Assembly: GCA_028281765.1 (NCBI GenBank)
Contig: JANQJF010000044.1
Location: 62,001 to 126,000, forward strand
From: Planctomycetota bacterium
GTDB taxonomy: Bacteria; Planctomycetota; UBA1135; UBA2386
Reading direction: 5' to 3'
DNA length: 64,000 bases
Under the pieces are notes generated by a model. That model was not told the DNA's origin. It did no database searches and saw only the letters and a program-made list of their open reading frames with translations. Numbering within the stretch: position 1 is the first letter of the stretch; every line of letters begins with the position of its first letter. The position numbers were made by a program, and so were the translations under genes. This document shows positions 41,126-51,017 of this stretch, in pieces.

Positions 41126-43630
41126 ATGACGACGACCGACCCGGCTGCGATTCAACCCGAAGACCTGCTGCGCCACGCGGGTGCGCTCCGGGCGCTCGCG
41201 CACCGACTCGTCGAGAATCGCGATGATGCCGAGAGCTTGGTGCAGGAGACGTTGGTTCGAGCTCTGGAGCACCGGCCGCGCGCAGGGCATGGACTTGCCG
41301 CGTGGCTCGGCCAAGTGTTGCAGAACGAGGCACGTCAGGAGAGACGAGCCGCGGAGAGGCGTGCCGCCAACGAAGCCAGAGCCGCTCAGCCGAACGAGTC
41401 GCCGGCTGCGGCGGACGTCGCGGCGCAGCTCGCCACGCAGCGGCGCCTGCTGGAAGCCGTGGAATCCCTGGAGCCGATCTACCGCGATGTGGTGTTCATG
41501 CGCTGGTTCGAGGATCTGCCTCCCCGCAAGATCGCCGCGCGCCTCGGGGTTCCGACGAACACGGTGAAGACCCGCCTCGAACGCGCGCACGCCCGACTGC
41601 GCGCACGCCTCGAGTCCGTCTACCGCGACCGACACGAGTCGTGGGCGACGGCGCTCGCTGCCATCGCACTCCCGGCTCGGTCGAAGTCACTGCCCCTACT
41701 CTTGACAGCTGGAGCCGTGATGAACCTGAAGTTTCTCGTCCCCGCAGTCGCGGGAATCACCGCCTTGGGAATGCTCGCGTTTTGGTCGGACGGCGGCGCC
41801 GCCGACTCGAACCCGATCCCTGACGCCGGCCCCACCGCGCCCGCGACCGCACGGATGGGCGAGCCGGAAACGCATCCGGAGCACGACCCGATCCGCGAGC
41901 ACGTCCCGCTCGACACGAGCGACGTCGCGGCAGGGATTCGCGACGACGCGATCGGTCCGCGAATTCGCGGGCGCGTGTTCGACGCCGCAGGCACTCCACA
42001 GGCCGGGATCGATCTGCAGTTCGTCCCCCAGGTCCCGTCACCTGGCGACCGACGAGTTCTCGCGACGAGTGACGCGAATGGACATTTCGAGATGGCCAAG
42101 CCGAGCGGTTCGGGCATGGTCTTCACGGCGTCCGAGAACTGGACGACGCTTCTCGCGGGAGAGCCGGGACCGGATACCTCCGTGATCGTCGTCGTCGCCA
42201 GCGCTCGACGGACGGCCGGATTGGTCGTCGATGCTCGCACGGACCAACCGGTCGGCGACGCGACGGTTACAGTCCGAATGCCCGAGGGCTTCCGGGCGCG
42301 ATTCCCACAGCCACTCGACAACACCGCGGATCAAACATGGACCGCGACGACGAACGCGGACGGCCGCTTCACATCGGAAGGGATTCCGGCCATCGCGGGT
42401 TGTCGCGTCACCGCCGAGCACGACGGCTATCTCGACACGAGCCGAGTGATGGGCCTCGAAGAGCGCGAGCTTCGCTTCGAACTCGTGCCTGCGGACGAGG
42501 TGACCTCGATCGCCGGCGTCGTGCTCGACGCTGCGGGTGAAACTGTCGCGAATGCGCGCGTCGCGCTCGGTCGACAACCCACGCGCACGGATGCGCAGGG
42601 AGGATTCGAACTGGTCGTCGAGGGCCCGAGCCCCGATCGGCTCACCGCAGTCGCCCTTGGATGGCAACCGAAGGTGATCGAGCGCACCTCGCAGCCGGCC
42701 ACCGAGTGGCCCGACTGGATCGAGGTTCGGTTGACGGACACTCCGGAGTCGATCCGCGGACGCGTTCTTCGAGCCGACGGTAGACCACACGACTCGGCAG
42801 AGGTCTGGGTGCACGATCCGACATACTTCGCGCAACAAGGCACGCTCGCCCTCTCGGCCGAACGAGAGATGCACACGACACAGGAACTCTGGCAACGCGT
42901 CACGACCGACGATCACGGGGAGTTCTCGATACCCGGACTCCTCGCGCGCGAGTACGAGGTCCGTGCGGTCGACCTGCGCACTCTCGAGCAAGTGCACGTT
43001 CGCGGCGTTCGAGCCGGCGGCGCGGGGATCGAGCTCCGATTCTCGGCCGATGGCGTGCTTCCCCGACTGGAGGGTCGCATCGTCGACAGCCGCGGCCAGC
43101 CCGTACCGGAAGTCGACGTTCAGTTGACCGCCCACGGCTTCATATACGGGGCAGGCCAACCCGGCGCGATGAACTACGTTTGTCCTGCGAGAGGGCCCCA
43201 AGCCACCAGCGACTCGAACGGCGTATTCGAGTTCGAGAATGTCACGCGACGCGCGTACCAACTCGGCTTCGGATTCAGCTCTGAGAGAGTGCTGACCGGT
43301 GGCTTCACGTTCGTTGACGGGCTCGCCGTGTCTCCGATCGAGGTCGTGGTGCAGTTGCGGTGTCGCGTGCGCGTCGACGTCTCCGGGTCCGACCTGGAAG
43401 CCGCGACAAAAGTGCGGTTCGTCGACGCGCGCGACGAGCCGGTCGCGTTCGAACGAGCGACGGCAAAAAGGACCTACATCGAGAAGTCCACCTACTTGAG
43501 CGGTGGAAAGTCCGAGTTCCTGACCCTTCCCGACACCGCGTGCGAAGCGGTGTTCGAGCTCGATGGAATCGAACGAGGTCGACGACCGGTGCGGCCGGAT
43601 CCGAATTCGACCGTGATCGTGCGCCCGTGA
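41126..43630 (+). CDS. ECF sigma factor fused through one membrane helix to extracellular beta-sandwich domains
   Basis: 834 aa (a GTG at 41123 is also possible). Sigma-70 region 2 lies near residues 15-75 (ENRDDAESLVQETLVRALEH) and region 4 near 115-165 (YRDVVFMRWFEDLPPRKIAA then RLGVPTNTVKTRLERAHARL). A single hydrophobic helix, NLKFLVPAVAGITALGMLAF, follows at 201-220. After an acidic Pro-rich linker, 580 residues form several carboxypeptidase-regulatory-like domains outside the cell (RIRGRVFDAAGTPQAGIDL, SIAGVVLDAAGETVANARV, IRGRVLRADGRPHDSAEV). No anti-sigma gene is adjacent. Either the sigma part is released by proteolysis on a signal or it works at the membrane. Confidence 0.88.
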   Translation: MTTTDPAAIQPEDLLRHAGALRALAHRLVENRDDAESLVQETLVRALEHRPRAGHGLAAWLGQVLQNEARQERRAAERRAANEARAAQPNESPAAADVAAQLATQRRLLEAVESLEPIYRDVVFMRWFEDLPPRKIAARLGVPTNTVKTRLERAHARLRARLESVYRDRHESWATALAAIALPARSKSLPLLLTAGAVMNLKFLVPAVAGITALGMLAFWSDGGAADSNPIPDAGPTAPATARMGEPETHPEHDPIREHVPLDTSDVAAGIRDDAIGPRIRGRVFDAAGTPQAGIDLQFVPQVPSPGDRRVLATSDANGHFEMAKPSGSGMVFTASENWTTLLAGEPGPDTSVIVVVASARRTAGLVVDARTDQPVGDATVTVRMPEGFRARFPQPLDNTADQTWTATTNADGRFTSEGIPAIAGCRVTAEHDGYLDTSRVMGLEERELRFELVPADEVTSIAGVVLDAAGETVANARVALGRQPTRTDAQGGFELVVEGPSPDRLTAVALGWQPKVIERTSQPATEWPDWIEVRLTDTPESIRGRVLRADGRPHDSAEVWVHDPTYFAQQGTLALSAEREMHTTQELWQRVTTDDHGEFSIPGLLAREYEVRAVDLRTLEQVHVRGVRAGGAGIELRFSADGVLPRLEGRIVDSRGQPVPEVDVQLTAHGFIYGAGQPGAMNYVCPARGPQATSDSNGVFEFENVTRRAYQLGFGFSSERVLTGGFTFVDGLAVSPIEVVVQLRCRVRVDVSGSDLEAATKVRFVDARDEPVAFERATAKRTYIEKSTYLSGGKSEFLTLPDTACEAVFELDGIERGRRPVRPDPNSTVIVRP

Positions 43631-43678
43631 GGAAGGCGCAGCGCTGAGATCCCGCCGGAGCGGCTACGATGCGCGCCG

Positions 43679-43886
43679 ATGTTCGCCCCCCCGCCCCGTC
43701 GACGCTGACCATCCGACTGCTCCTCTGCGGCGGCGCGCGGGCAGACGACGGACCACAGGGCCTACCCTGCGCCATCGCGCCCTGCCGTGCCCGAGGTCCA
43801 GGCCCGAGACTGGCCACGCAATCCGATCGACGCGTTCGTATTGGCCCGGCTCGAACGAAAAGGACGGAACCCGCTGCCAGCTACTG
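43679..43886 (+). pseudogene. Decayed PSD1-type cytochrome gene, copy A
   Basis: A TACGAT hexamer (43665-43670) and an ATG 8 nt later repeat the arrangement at 45716 and 46008. From the ATG the frame stops after nine codons; correcting a run of seven C restores a signal-like STLTIRLLLCGGARA. Further on, 43787-43886 encodes VPEVQARDWPRNPIDAFVLA then RLERKGRNPLPATD, the DUF1549 signature also present in the intact gene ([20 protein letters not shown]). The middle of the gene is deleted. Its end overlaps the stop of the FG-GAP gene. Confidence 0.7.
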
Positions 43887-45581
43887 ACACGCCCCGATCG
43901 TCGCACGGCGGCCGTTCGATAGCGTGATTCCCAGGAGATTCGGCCATGAAGCCGGGGGACCCGGGCGATCGACGATGACACCCTGATTGAAGAACACCAG
44001 TCCGATCATCGCAGCCACGTTGGGAATGGTGAACCCAAAGTCAGCATGCGTACCTTCGACGGAGAGCGGCCCCGCAGTGACCTCGAGATTCGTGACCAAG
44101 ATGCAACCGTTCATTCCAATGGGAGCAAGGTCCAACGGCGGCAGGCTCAGAGGCGTGAATGAGAAGGTGACATACGGCAAGCTCGATGCGGGCAGACTCG
44201 ACAGTCGCAAAGAGAATGGAGTGCCGATCGTCGGAACCGTGCTCCCCGGTGCCGCGCCGAGACTCGGCACCAAATCATTGCTTCCAGGGCATCCCGGCGC
44301 GCGGTCAGGAACAGGCAGCGGGACAAACTCTCCCAGCGTGCAAGCCGGAGAGAAGACGTACGCCGCACCCGCCAACGCGGCAGCACTGCTTTCTCCCGAC
44401 GCTCCAACCACAATGGTCCCGGCGTCGTGCTCGACTGCGCTCCCAAAGTGGCTGCCGTTCGACGCATCGCTCGCCAGGAGCTTCGCAGCCTGTGACCAGG
44501 TACCGAAGCCATCGCGCTCGAACACGTAGACCGCACCAGCCTCTGCTCCCCCGTCTTCGTCTCGACTCGCGCCGATTACGGCAATGTCTCCGCGAAGCGA
44601 CACCTTGCGCCCGAAACGGCGCGCAGGAGTCGCCGCTCCGCCTGCGGGCTGCAGCTTCTGCTCTTGGTTCCAAGTTCCCGCCGCATCACGACGAAAAACA
44701 TAGACTGCCTCCGCGTTGGCCGTCCCGACCAATAAGAGGTCTCCGTCCACCGACACGTCTCGGCCAAACTGGTGATCTGTCGAGCCGTCCCAAGCAACGA
44801 GCTTCGAGTGCTCAGACCATGTGCCCGCGGGGTTGCGAGTAAACACGTAGACGGCCCCGGCGTTGTTTGCGACGTCGTCGTCTCCCGCCGCCCCGATGAA
44901 CGCGATGTCGCCTCGGAGAGCCACGGACTCGCCGAACACGTCACCGAAGGCGCCATTCGATCCGGCCGACACCACCTGTTGGAACTGCCAATCTCCCGCG
45001 GGGTCCCTTTCGAAGAACTCGGCGAAACCGACGCCTCCGCCTCCCGCACCTGGAGTGCTCCCGCCGCCGGGACTACTGACCAAGGCGACATCACCGTCGA
45101 GCGCCACCGACGAGCCGAACTGATCTCCGACGTGCGAGAACTCGGAGAAGCGCCAGTCCGTCTGCAGCCAGTGTCCGTTCGGCTGTCTATCGAAGACATA
45201 GATTGCGCCAACACCCAAGCCGGCTGGCCCATTGTGCGAAGGGGCTGCAACGAGCGCCCTCGTCCCACTCAGCGCAACCGCGGTTCCCAGGAAGTCGCCG
45301 GTGCTGCCATCGCTGGCCTGTAAGACGGACTCTTCGACCCAGCCGAGAACCGGGTCCTTCCGAAACGCGTACGCAGTCCCCGAGTCTTGAGAAGGAGAGT
45401 TCCCGAAGCGCGCCCCGACGATCAGGAAGTCCCCATCAACGTCGACGCTGGCCCCAAACGCGTCGTTGGAATCAGCGTCGCTCGCCGTGAGCTTCGCTGC
45501 CTGCTCTTGACCCGAGAGCCATCCGGAAAGGACCACGGCGGCAAACAACGAACGAAGCGCGATAGCGCGATGACTCGACAT
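43881..45581 (-). CDS. Secreted FG-GAP repeat protein
   Basis: 566 aa. Signal peptide MSSHRAIALRSLFAAVVLSG. About seven FG-GAP repeats of integrin-alpha type fill residues 25-430: each has FGxSVxxDGDxxxVG and then an AVYVF strand (for example FGASVDVDGDFLIVGARFG and FGRDVSVDGDLLLVGTANA), so a seven-bladed propeller is likely. The last 130 residues are the C-terminal domain shared with the 3249 and 32006 products. Good Shine-Dalgarno-like GAGGAG lies upstream. It occupies the space between two decayed gene starts, as if inserted there. It is a probable surface protein. Confidence 0.85.
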   Translation of the reverse strand: MSSHRAIALRSLFAAVVLSGWLSGQEQAAKLTASDADSNDAFGASVDVDGDFLIVGARFGNSPSQDSGTAYAFRKDPVLGWVEESVLQASDGSTGDFLGTAVALSGTRALVAAPSHNGPAGLGVGAIYVFDRQPNGHWLQTDWRFSEFSHVGDQFGSSVALDGDVALVSSPGGGSTPGAGGGGVGFAEFFERDPAGDWQFQQVVSAGSNGAFGDVFGESVALRGDIAFIGAAGDDDVANNAGAVYVFTRNPAGTWSEHSKLVAWDGSTDHQFGRDVSVDGDLLLVGTANAEAVYVFRRDAAGTWNQEQKLQPAGGAATPARRFGRKVSLRGDIAVIGASRDEDGGAEAGAVYVFERDGFGTWSQAAKLLASDASNGSHFGSAVEHDAGTIVVGASGESSAAALAGAAYVFSPACTLGEFVPLPVPDRAPGCPGSNDLVPSLGAAPGSTVPTIGTPFSLRLSSLPASSLPYVTFSFTPLSLPPLDLAPIGMNGCILVTNLEVTAGPLSVEGTHADFGFTIPNVAAMIGLVFFNQGVIVDRPGPPASWPNLLGITLSNGRRATIGACQ

Positions 45582-45729
45582 CCTCGGTCTCCTCTCTTCT
45601 CGCGGTTGCTGCGAACCCCGCTGATCTTAGCCTCGATCCAACAATCGAATCCACAAGCCGGCTTGGAGTTCGACGAGCCGAGCGCACGCGAGATCCGGCA
45701 CAACGGCGATCGGGCTACCATGCCCGCCG

Positions 45730-45846
45730 ATGCCTGGCCCCGCCCCGTCGACGCCGACCATCCGACGGCTCTTCTACGGCGCGCTCGCCGCCACGTCTCC
45801 CGGGCAGGTGACGGCCCACCGGGCCCCGCGCAGATGTGCCGCGTAG
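45730..45846 (+). pseudogene. Decayed gene start, copy B
   Basis: A TACCAT hexamer at 45716-45721 is followed 8 nt later by an ATG and a 38-codon frame, MPGPAPSTPTIRRLFYGALA..., that looks like a signal peptide and then stops. The first 55 nt match copy A at 43679 closely. It is probably the truncated 5' end of a PSD1-type gene like the intact one that follows. Confidence 0.55.
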
Positions 45847-46007
45847 TCATCTCGATCGAAGAGCTGTCTGCCAACGGGAGAACTGAAGACGGTTTCCCAG
45901 GCGACATCCGTGCGAAATGTGCACGTGTGGCCACAAACAGCACGCACACCCACGTGGATCGAGTGCCGTCCCTCGCAACGCGCCAAGCAACTGCTGAGGC
46001 ACAGTCG

Positions 46008-46013
46008 TATACT
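46008..46013 (+). promoter_or_regulatory. Candidate -10 of the PSD1 gene
   Basis: TATACT, near consensus, ends 8 nt before the ATG at 46022. The mRNA is expected to be leaderless or nearly so. The same 8-nt spacing is kept in decayed copies A and B. Confidence 0.5.
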
Positions 46014-46021
46014 CCGCGCCC

Positions 46022-49000
46022 ATGCGCGCTGCGGCCCTCGCGATTTCCCTGCCGGCCCTCGGTGCCCTCGTCGGCGCCCAGGAACCGATCGATTACCAGC
46101 GGGACGTTCGACCGATCCTCTCGGACAACTGCTACCAGTGCCACGGACCCGACGGCAACGAGCGGAAAGCGGGGCTAAGGCTCGACGTGCGCGAAGCCGC
46201 GCTGCGTGAGCTGCCGTCCGGCGAGCGCGCGATCGTCCCGAACGATCCCGACGCGAGTGCCCTTCTGCAGCGGGTGCACGCGAGCGATCCGGACGTGCAC
46301 ATGCCACCGCCGAAGAGCGGCAAAGATCTGACCGATGCGCAGCGCGCGACGCTGCGGCGATGGATCGAGCAGGGCGCGGAGTTCACGCAGCACTGGTCGT
46401 TCGTGGCGCCGAAGCGTGCGGCATTGCCTCAGGTGCGCGACATCGAGTGGTGTCGCAACGAGATCGACCGGTTCGTGCTCGCGCCGCTCGAGACGGACGG
46501 CATGCGACCGAAGGCCCAGACCTCGCGGGAACGCCTGCTGCGCCGCGTTACGTTCGACCTGACCGGTTTGCCGCCGACCGTTGCTGAGGTCGAAGCCTTC
46601 TTGGCCGACGAGCGACCCGATGCGTACGACCGCGTCGTCGACCGGCTGCTCGCGTCGCCGCACTTCGGCGAGCACCGCGCGCGCTTCTGGCTCGACGCCG
46701 CGCGCTACGGCGACACGCACGGCTTCCACCTCGACAACTACCGCTCGATGTGGCCGTACCGCGACCACGTGATTCGCGCGTTCAACGCCAACCAGCCGTT
46801 CGACGAGTTCACGGTCGAACAGCTCGCGGGCGACCTGCTGCCGAAGCCCACGCTCGAGCAGCAGATCGCGACGGGCTTCAACCGCTGCAACCCGACGACG
46901 GCCGAGGGCGGACTCATCGCCGCCGAGTATCTCGCCCACTACGCCGCGGACCGCGTCGAGACGACGTCCACGGTCTGGCTCGGACTGACCGTTGGCTGCG
47001 CGCGCTGCCACGACCACAAGTTCGATCCGATTTCGACTCGCGACTTCTACCGCATGTTCGCGTTCTTCAACTCGATCGAGGAGAACGCGAGCGACCGCAA
47101 CATCCCGACACCCGCTCCGGTCATCGCCGCGCCGACCGAGGAGCAGAAGAAGGAACGCGAGCGCCTGAACAAGGCAAGCACGGCGATCGCCGAGCGGATG
47201 CGCGCGCCGATGCCCGACGTCGACCGACGCCAGCGGCTGTGGGAAGAAGAGTGGGCGATCTTCTCCGGTCGCAGCTGGAGCGAGCTCGTGCCGACGTCCG
47301 CGGTGTCCCGCGGCGGCGCGACGATGCAGCTGGGGAAGGACAACACGGTGCTCGCGACGGGCTTCTCCCCCGCGAACGACGTCTACGAAGTCGTGCTGCG
47401 CAGCGACGCGAAAGACCTCCGCGCGCTGCGCATCGAAGCTCTGGCACACGCGGAATCTCCCGGCAAGGGAGTCGGTCGCGCTTCGCACAACAACATCGTG
47501 CTGACCGACATCTCGGTCGAGGCGGCGCCGGCCACGCGACCGCTCGACGCGAAGCCCGTCGCGCTCGCCTCGGCCTGCGCCGACTGGAACCAACCGAACT
47601 TCCCGATTCAAAACGCCCTGGACGGCAAGCCCGCGACCGGATGGGCGATCGACAACGGGGACAGTGACGACCGCACGGTCATCGTCGCCGCCGCGCAGCC
47701 ATTCGGCTTCGACGGTGGCACAATCGTGCGCATGCGTCTCGGATTCGAGTCGCAGTACGCGCAGCACACGATCGGCAAGCTCCGGATCTCCGCGAGCAGC
47801 GAGGACCGCGTCTTGCCCGCCGTCCTCGGCAACTGGGAAGTCTCGAACCACATCCCGGCGAAGAACCGCACGGCCGCGTATGCGCTGTCGCCGACGAGCC
47901 CCGAGGCGAATGGTACCGCGTGGACCGAGCGACCCGAGTTCGTCGACGGCAAGGTGCACAGCCTGCCGGCCGGGCTCGGCGCAACCTTCTTGCGCCGCAC
48001 GATCGAGTCGCCGAGTGACCGCGATCTGCACGTCACGCTCGGCAGCGACGACAGCATTCGCGTGTTCTTGAACGGTGAAGCCGTGTTCGAACGCGAGGTC
48101 GCACGCCCGGTCGCACTCGACCAGGACCGCGTGACGCTGCGACTTGCCGAAGGGAACAACCAGCTGGTGCTCGCGGTCGCGGACTACGGCGGCGGCCACG
48201 GCGTGGCGTTCCGCGTCGTGGGCGAGGACGTCCTTGGCATCCCGAACGCGGTCGCGCGAGTCCTGAACAAGCCCGACACACAGCGCAGCAAGGCCGAGCT
48301 CGCGGCGGTCCGCGACCACTACCGTCGCAGCGAGTCCCCCGAGTGGCGCGAGCTCGACGATCGGCGCAAGGCGATCGCAACCGAACTCGCCGCACTCGAC
48401 AAGGCGATCCCGCGCACGCTCGTCATGCGCGAGCGCAAGGAGCCGCGCCCCGCGCACATCCTGCTGCGCGGGAAGTACGACCAGCTCGGTGAGAAGGTCG
48501 ACCCGGGTGTCCCCGCGGCGCTACCGCCGCTCCCGACCAAGGATCGCGCCTCGCGCCTCGACCTCGCCCGCTGGCTCGTCGACCCGAACCACCCGCTGAC
48601 CGCCCGCGTCACGGTCAACCGCTTCTGGCAGAGCCTGTTCGGCCGCGGCCTCGTCGCGACGCCCGAAGACTTCGGCTCGCAGGGCCAATGGCCGAGCCAC
48701 CCCGAGCTGCTCGATTGGCTAGCACGCGAATTCGTCGAGAGCAGTTGGGACGTGAAGCACATGTTCCGCACGATGGTGACGTCCTCGACCTATCGCCAAG
48801 CCAGCGAGGCTTCGCCAGCGGACTACGCCAAGGACCCCGACAACATTCGCCTCGCGCGGGGTCCGCGCTTCCGCCTCGGCGCGGAGAGCATCCGCGACCA
48901 GGCCCTCGCCGCGGGCGGCCTGCTCGTGCGCGACATCGGCGGCCCGAGCGTCAAACCCTACCAGCCCAAGGGGCTCTGGCGTGCCGTCGGATACACCTCG

Positions 49001-49501
49001 AGCAACACGGCACGCTTCACGCGCGACACCGGCGAGAAGCTTTACCGCCGCAGCCTCTACACGTTCTGGAAGCGAACGTCGCCCCCGCCGTCGATGCAGA
49101 CCTTCGACGCGCCGACGCGCGAAGCCTGCCGCGTGTCGCGCGCGCGCACCAACACGCCGCTCCAAGCCCTCGTGCTGCTCAACGACGTGCAGTTCGTCGA
49201 GGCCGCGCGCGGATTCGCGGTGCGGATCCTCCGCGACGGTGGCGCGACGTTGCAGGACCGCATCGCGTTCGCGTTCCGCACCGTCACGGCACGCGCGCCG
49301 AACGAACGCGAGCAGCCGGTGCTGCTCGACGCGATCGAACGGCAGCTGTCCGAGTACGAACCGGACGAAAAGGCGGCACGGAAACTGATCACGTTCGGCG
49401 AGTCCAAGCCGCCGGATGACCTGAGGCCGACCGAGCTCGCCGCGTGGACGGCGTTCGCGGGCATGCTGCTCAACCTCGACGAAGCGATCACGAAGGGCTG
49501 A
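46022..49501 (+). CDS. PSD1 cytochrome (PSCyt1 + DUF1549 + DUF1553) secreted protein
   Basis: 1159 aa. The signal peptide ends at ALVGAQ (residue 20). PSCyt1 haem motif CYQCH at Cys37-His41, with the paired block [17 protein letters not shown]1549 runs from about 140 to 345 ([49 protein letters not shown]). The central 350 residues include a beta-rich discoidin- or PA14-like insert. DUF1553 closes the protein ([40 protein letters not shown]). The family is planctomycete-specific and is thought to act with its DUF1501 partner in periplasmic polysaccharide or redox metabolism. The partner follows 4 nt after the stop. Confidence 0.93.
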   Translation: MRAAALAISLPALGALVGAQEPIDYQRDVRPILSDNCYQCHGPDGNERKAGLRLDVREAALRELPSGERAIVPNDPDASALLQRVHASDPDVHMPPPKSGKDLTDAQRATLRRWIEQGAEFTQHWSFVAPKRAALPQVRDIEWCRNEIDRFVLAPLETDGMRPKAQTSRERLLRRVTFDLTGLPPTVAEVEAFLADERPDAYDRVVDRLLASPHFGEHRARFWLDAARYGDTHGFHLDNYRSMWPYRDHVIRAFNANQPFDEFTVEQLAGDLLPKPTLEQQIATGFNRCNPTTAEGGLIAAEYLAHYAADRVETTSTVWLGLTVGCARCHDHKFDPISTRDFYRMFAFFNSIEENASDRNIPTPAPVIAAPTEEQKKERERLNKASTAIAERMRAPMPDVDRRQRLWEEEWAIFSGRSWSELVPTSAVSRGGATMQLGKDNTVLATGFSPANDVYEVVLRSDAKDLRALRIEALAHAESPGKGVGRASHNNIVLTDISVEAAPATRPLDAKPVALASACADWNQPNFPIQNALDGKPATGWAIDNGDSDDRTVIVAAAQPFGFDGGTIVRMRLGFESQYAQHTIGKLRISASSEDRVLPAVLGNWEVSNHIPAKNRTAAYALSPTSPEANGTAWTERPEFVDGKVHSLPAGLGATFLRRTIESPSDRDLHVTLGSDDSIRVFLNGEAVFEREVARPVALDQDRVTLRLAEGNNQLVLAVADYGGGHGVAFRVVGEDVLGIPNAVARVLNKPDTQRSKAELAAVRDHYRRSESPEWRELDDRRKAIATELAALDKAIPRTLVMRERKEPRPAHILLRGKYDQLGEKVDPGVPAALPPLPTKDRASRLDLARWLVDPNHPLTARVTVNRFWQSLFGRGLVATPEDFGSQGQWPSHPELLDWLAREFVESSWDVKHMFRTMVTSSTYRQASEASPADYAKDPDNIRLARGPRFRLGAESIRDQALAAGGLLVRDIGGPSVKPYQPKGLWRAVGYTSSNTARFTRDTGEKLYRRSLYTFWKRTSPPPSMQTFDAPTREACRVSRARTNTPLQALVLLNDVQFVEAARGFAVRILRDGGATLQDRIAFAFRTVTARAPNEREQPVLLDAIERQLSEYEPDEKAARKLITFGESKPPDDLRPTELAAWTAFAGMLLNLDEAITKG

Positions 49502-49505
49502 CGTG

Positions 49506-50963
49506 ATGGACCCACGACTCGACTACCGCCGCCTGCTCACCCGCCGCAACTTCTTCGCCCGCTCGGCGACCGGCGTCGGCGCCGCCGCGCTCGGCTCGCT
49601 GCTCTCGCGCGACGGGCTCGCGATGCCCTTCGATAAGGGCGGAGGCGGCGTGCTCGCCGCTCCCCACCACCCGCCGACCGCGAAGCGCGTCATCTATCTG
49701 TTCATGTCCGGCGCGCCGTCGCAGATGGACATGTGGGACTACAAGCCCAAGATGCGCGAGTACTTCGACAAGGACATGCCCGACTCGGTAGTGAACGGTC
49801 AGCGCTTCACGACGATGACGTCCGGGCAAGCGCGCTTCCCTATCGCGCCGTCTGTCTTCGACTTCGCGCAGCACGGGCAAGCCGGCACGTGGGTCAGTGA
49901 GCTACTGCCGTACACCGCACAGGTCGTCGACAAGCTCGCGGTGATCCGCTCCCTGCACACCGAAGCGATCAACCACGACCCCGGCATCACGTTCTTCAAC
50001 AGTGGTCACGAGCAGCCGGGACGCCCGAGCATGGGCGCCTGGATGTCATACGGACTCGGTAGCGAGAACGCCGACCTGCCGACGTTCGTCGTGCTGCACT
50101 CGAGCTGGAGCGCGAAGCGCGACGCGCAGGCGCTCTACTCACGCCTCTGGGGGTCGGGCTTCTTGTCGTCGAAGCACCAGGGCGTGTCGCTGCGCTCGGA
50201 CGGCGACCCGGTGCTCTACCTGTCGAACCCGCCGGGCACGTCGCCCCAGGCGCGCCGCCAGGCGCTCGACGCCCTCGCGCAACTCAACCAGCAGCAATAC
50301 GAGTCCGTCGGGGATCCGGAGATCCTCGCGCGCATCTCGCAGTACGAGATGGCGTACCGCATGCAGACTTCGGTGCCCGATCTCACCGACTTCTCCGACG
50401 AACCCGAGCACGTGCTCGAGATGTACGGCCCCGACGTGCGCAAGCCCGGCACGTTCGCCGCGAACTGCGTCCTCGCGCGCAGGCTCGCCGAGCGCGACGT
50501 CCGCTTCGTCCAGGTCTACATCCGCGGCTGGGACCAGCATGGCAACCTGCCGGCCGACATCCGGCGCCAGTGTGGCGACGTCGACCAACCGTGCGCCGCG
50601 CTGATCCGCGACCTCGAGCAGCGCGGCCTCCTCGAAGACACGCTCGTCGTCTGGGCGAGCGAGTTCGGGCGCACGACGTACTGCCAGGGTCGACTCACGG
50701 AGACGAACTACGGCCGGGATCACCACCCGCGCTGCTTCACCGTCTGGATGGCCGGCGGCGGCATCCGCGGCGGCGTCAACCTCGGGGAGACGGACGACTT
50801 CAGCTACAACATCGTCCGCGATCCGGTGCACGTCCACGACCTCAACGCCACGATCCTGCACTGCCTCGGGGTCGACCACGAACGGCTGACGCACCGGTAC
50901 CAGGGGCGGGAGTTCCGGCTGACGGACGTGCACGGCCACGTGGTTCGCAGCGTGCTGGCGTAA
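49506..50963 (+). CDS. DUF1501 protein, Tat-exported, partner of the PSD1 cytochrome
   Basis: 485 aa from the ATG at 49506 (a GTG at 49503 is in frame). The Tat signal is visible: [20 protein letters not shown]. The body has the sulfatase/alkaline-phosphatase-like fold of DUF1501: [49 protein letters not shown] and [19 protein letters not shown]. Metal ligands of true sulfatases are not all evident. It is translated right behind PSD1 and presumably works in the same periplasmic system. The substrate is unknown. Confidence 0.92.
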   Translation: MDPRLDYRRLLTRRNFFARSATGVGAAALGSLLSRDGLAMPFDKGGGGVLAAPHHPPTAKRVIYLFMSGAPSQMDMWDYKPKMREYFDKDMPDSVVNGQRFTTMTSGQARFPIAPSVFDFAQHGQAGTWVSELLPYTAQVVDKLAVIRSLHTEAINHDPGITFFNSGHEQPGRPSMGAWMSYGLGSENADLPTFVVLHSSWSAKRDAQALYSRLWGSGFLSSKHQGVSLRSDGDPVLYLSNPPGTSPQARRQALDALAQLNQQQYESVGDPEILARISQYEMAYRMQTSVPDLTDFSDEPEHVLEMYGPDVRKPGTFAANCVLARRLAERDVRFVQVYIRGWDQHGNLPADIRRQCGDVDQPCAALIRDLEQRGLLEDTLVVWASEFGRTTYCQGRLTETNYGRDHHPRCFTVWMAGGGIRGGVNLGETDDFSYNIVRDPVHVHDLNATILHCLGVDHERLTHRYQGREFRLTDVHGHVVRSVLA

Positions 50964-51017
50964 CAAGCCCGATTGCCCGACATCCCGGAGGCGCTCGACG
51001 GCCACCAGGATGTCCCC

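Larger units (their letters stand above)
45582..46021. other. 440-nt spacer with a decayed gene start and unidentified remnants
   Basis: 45582-45700 shows no gene. 45716-45846 is decayed copy B. From 45846 to about 46005 the minus strand has an open stretch reading CGHTCTFRTDVAWETVFSSP and RQLFDRDDYAAHLRGA, which looks like a fragment of a real protein that I cannot name. The promoter of the PSD1 gene is at 46008-46013. Confidence 0.45.
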
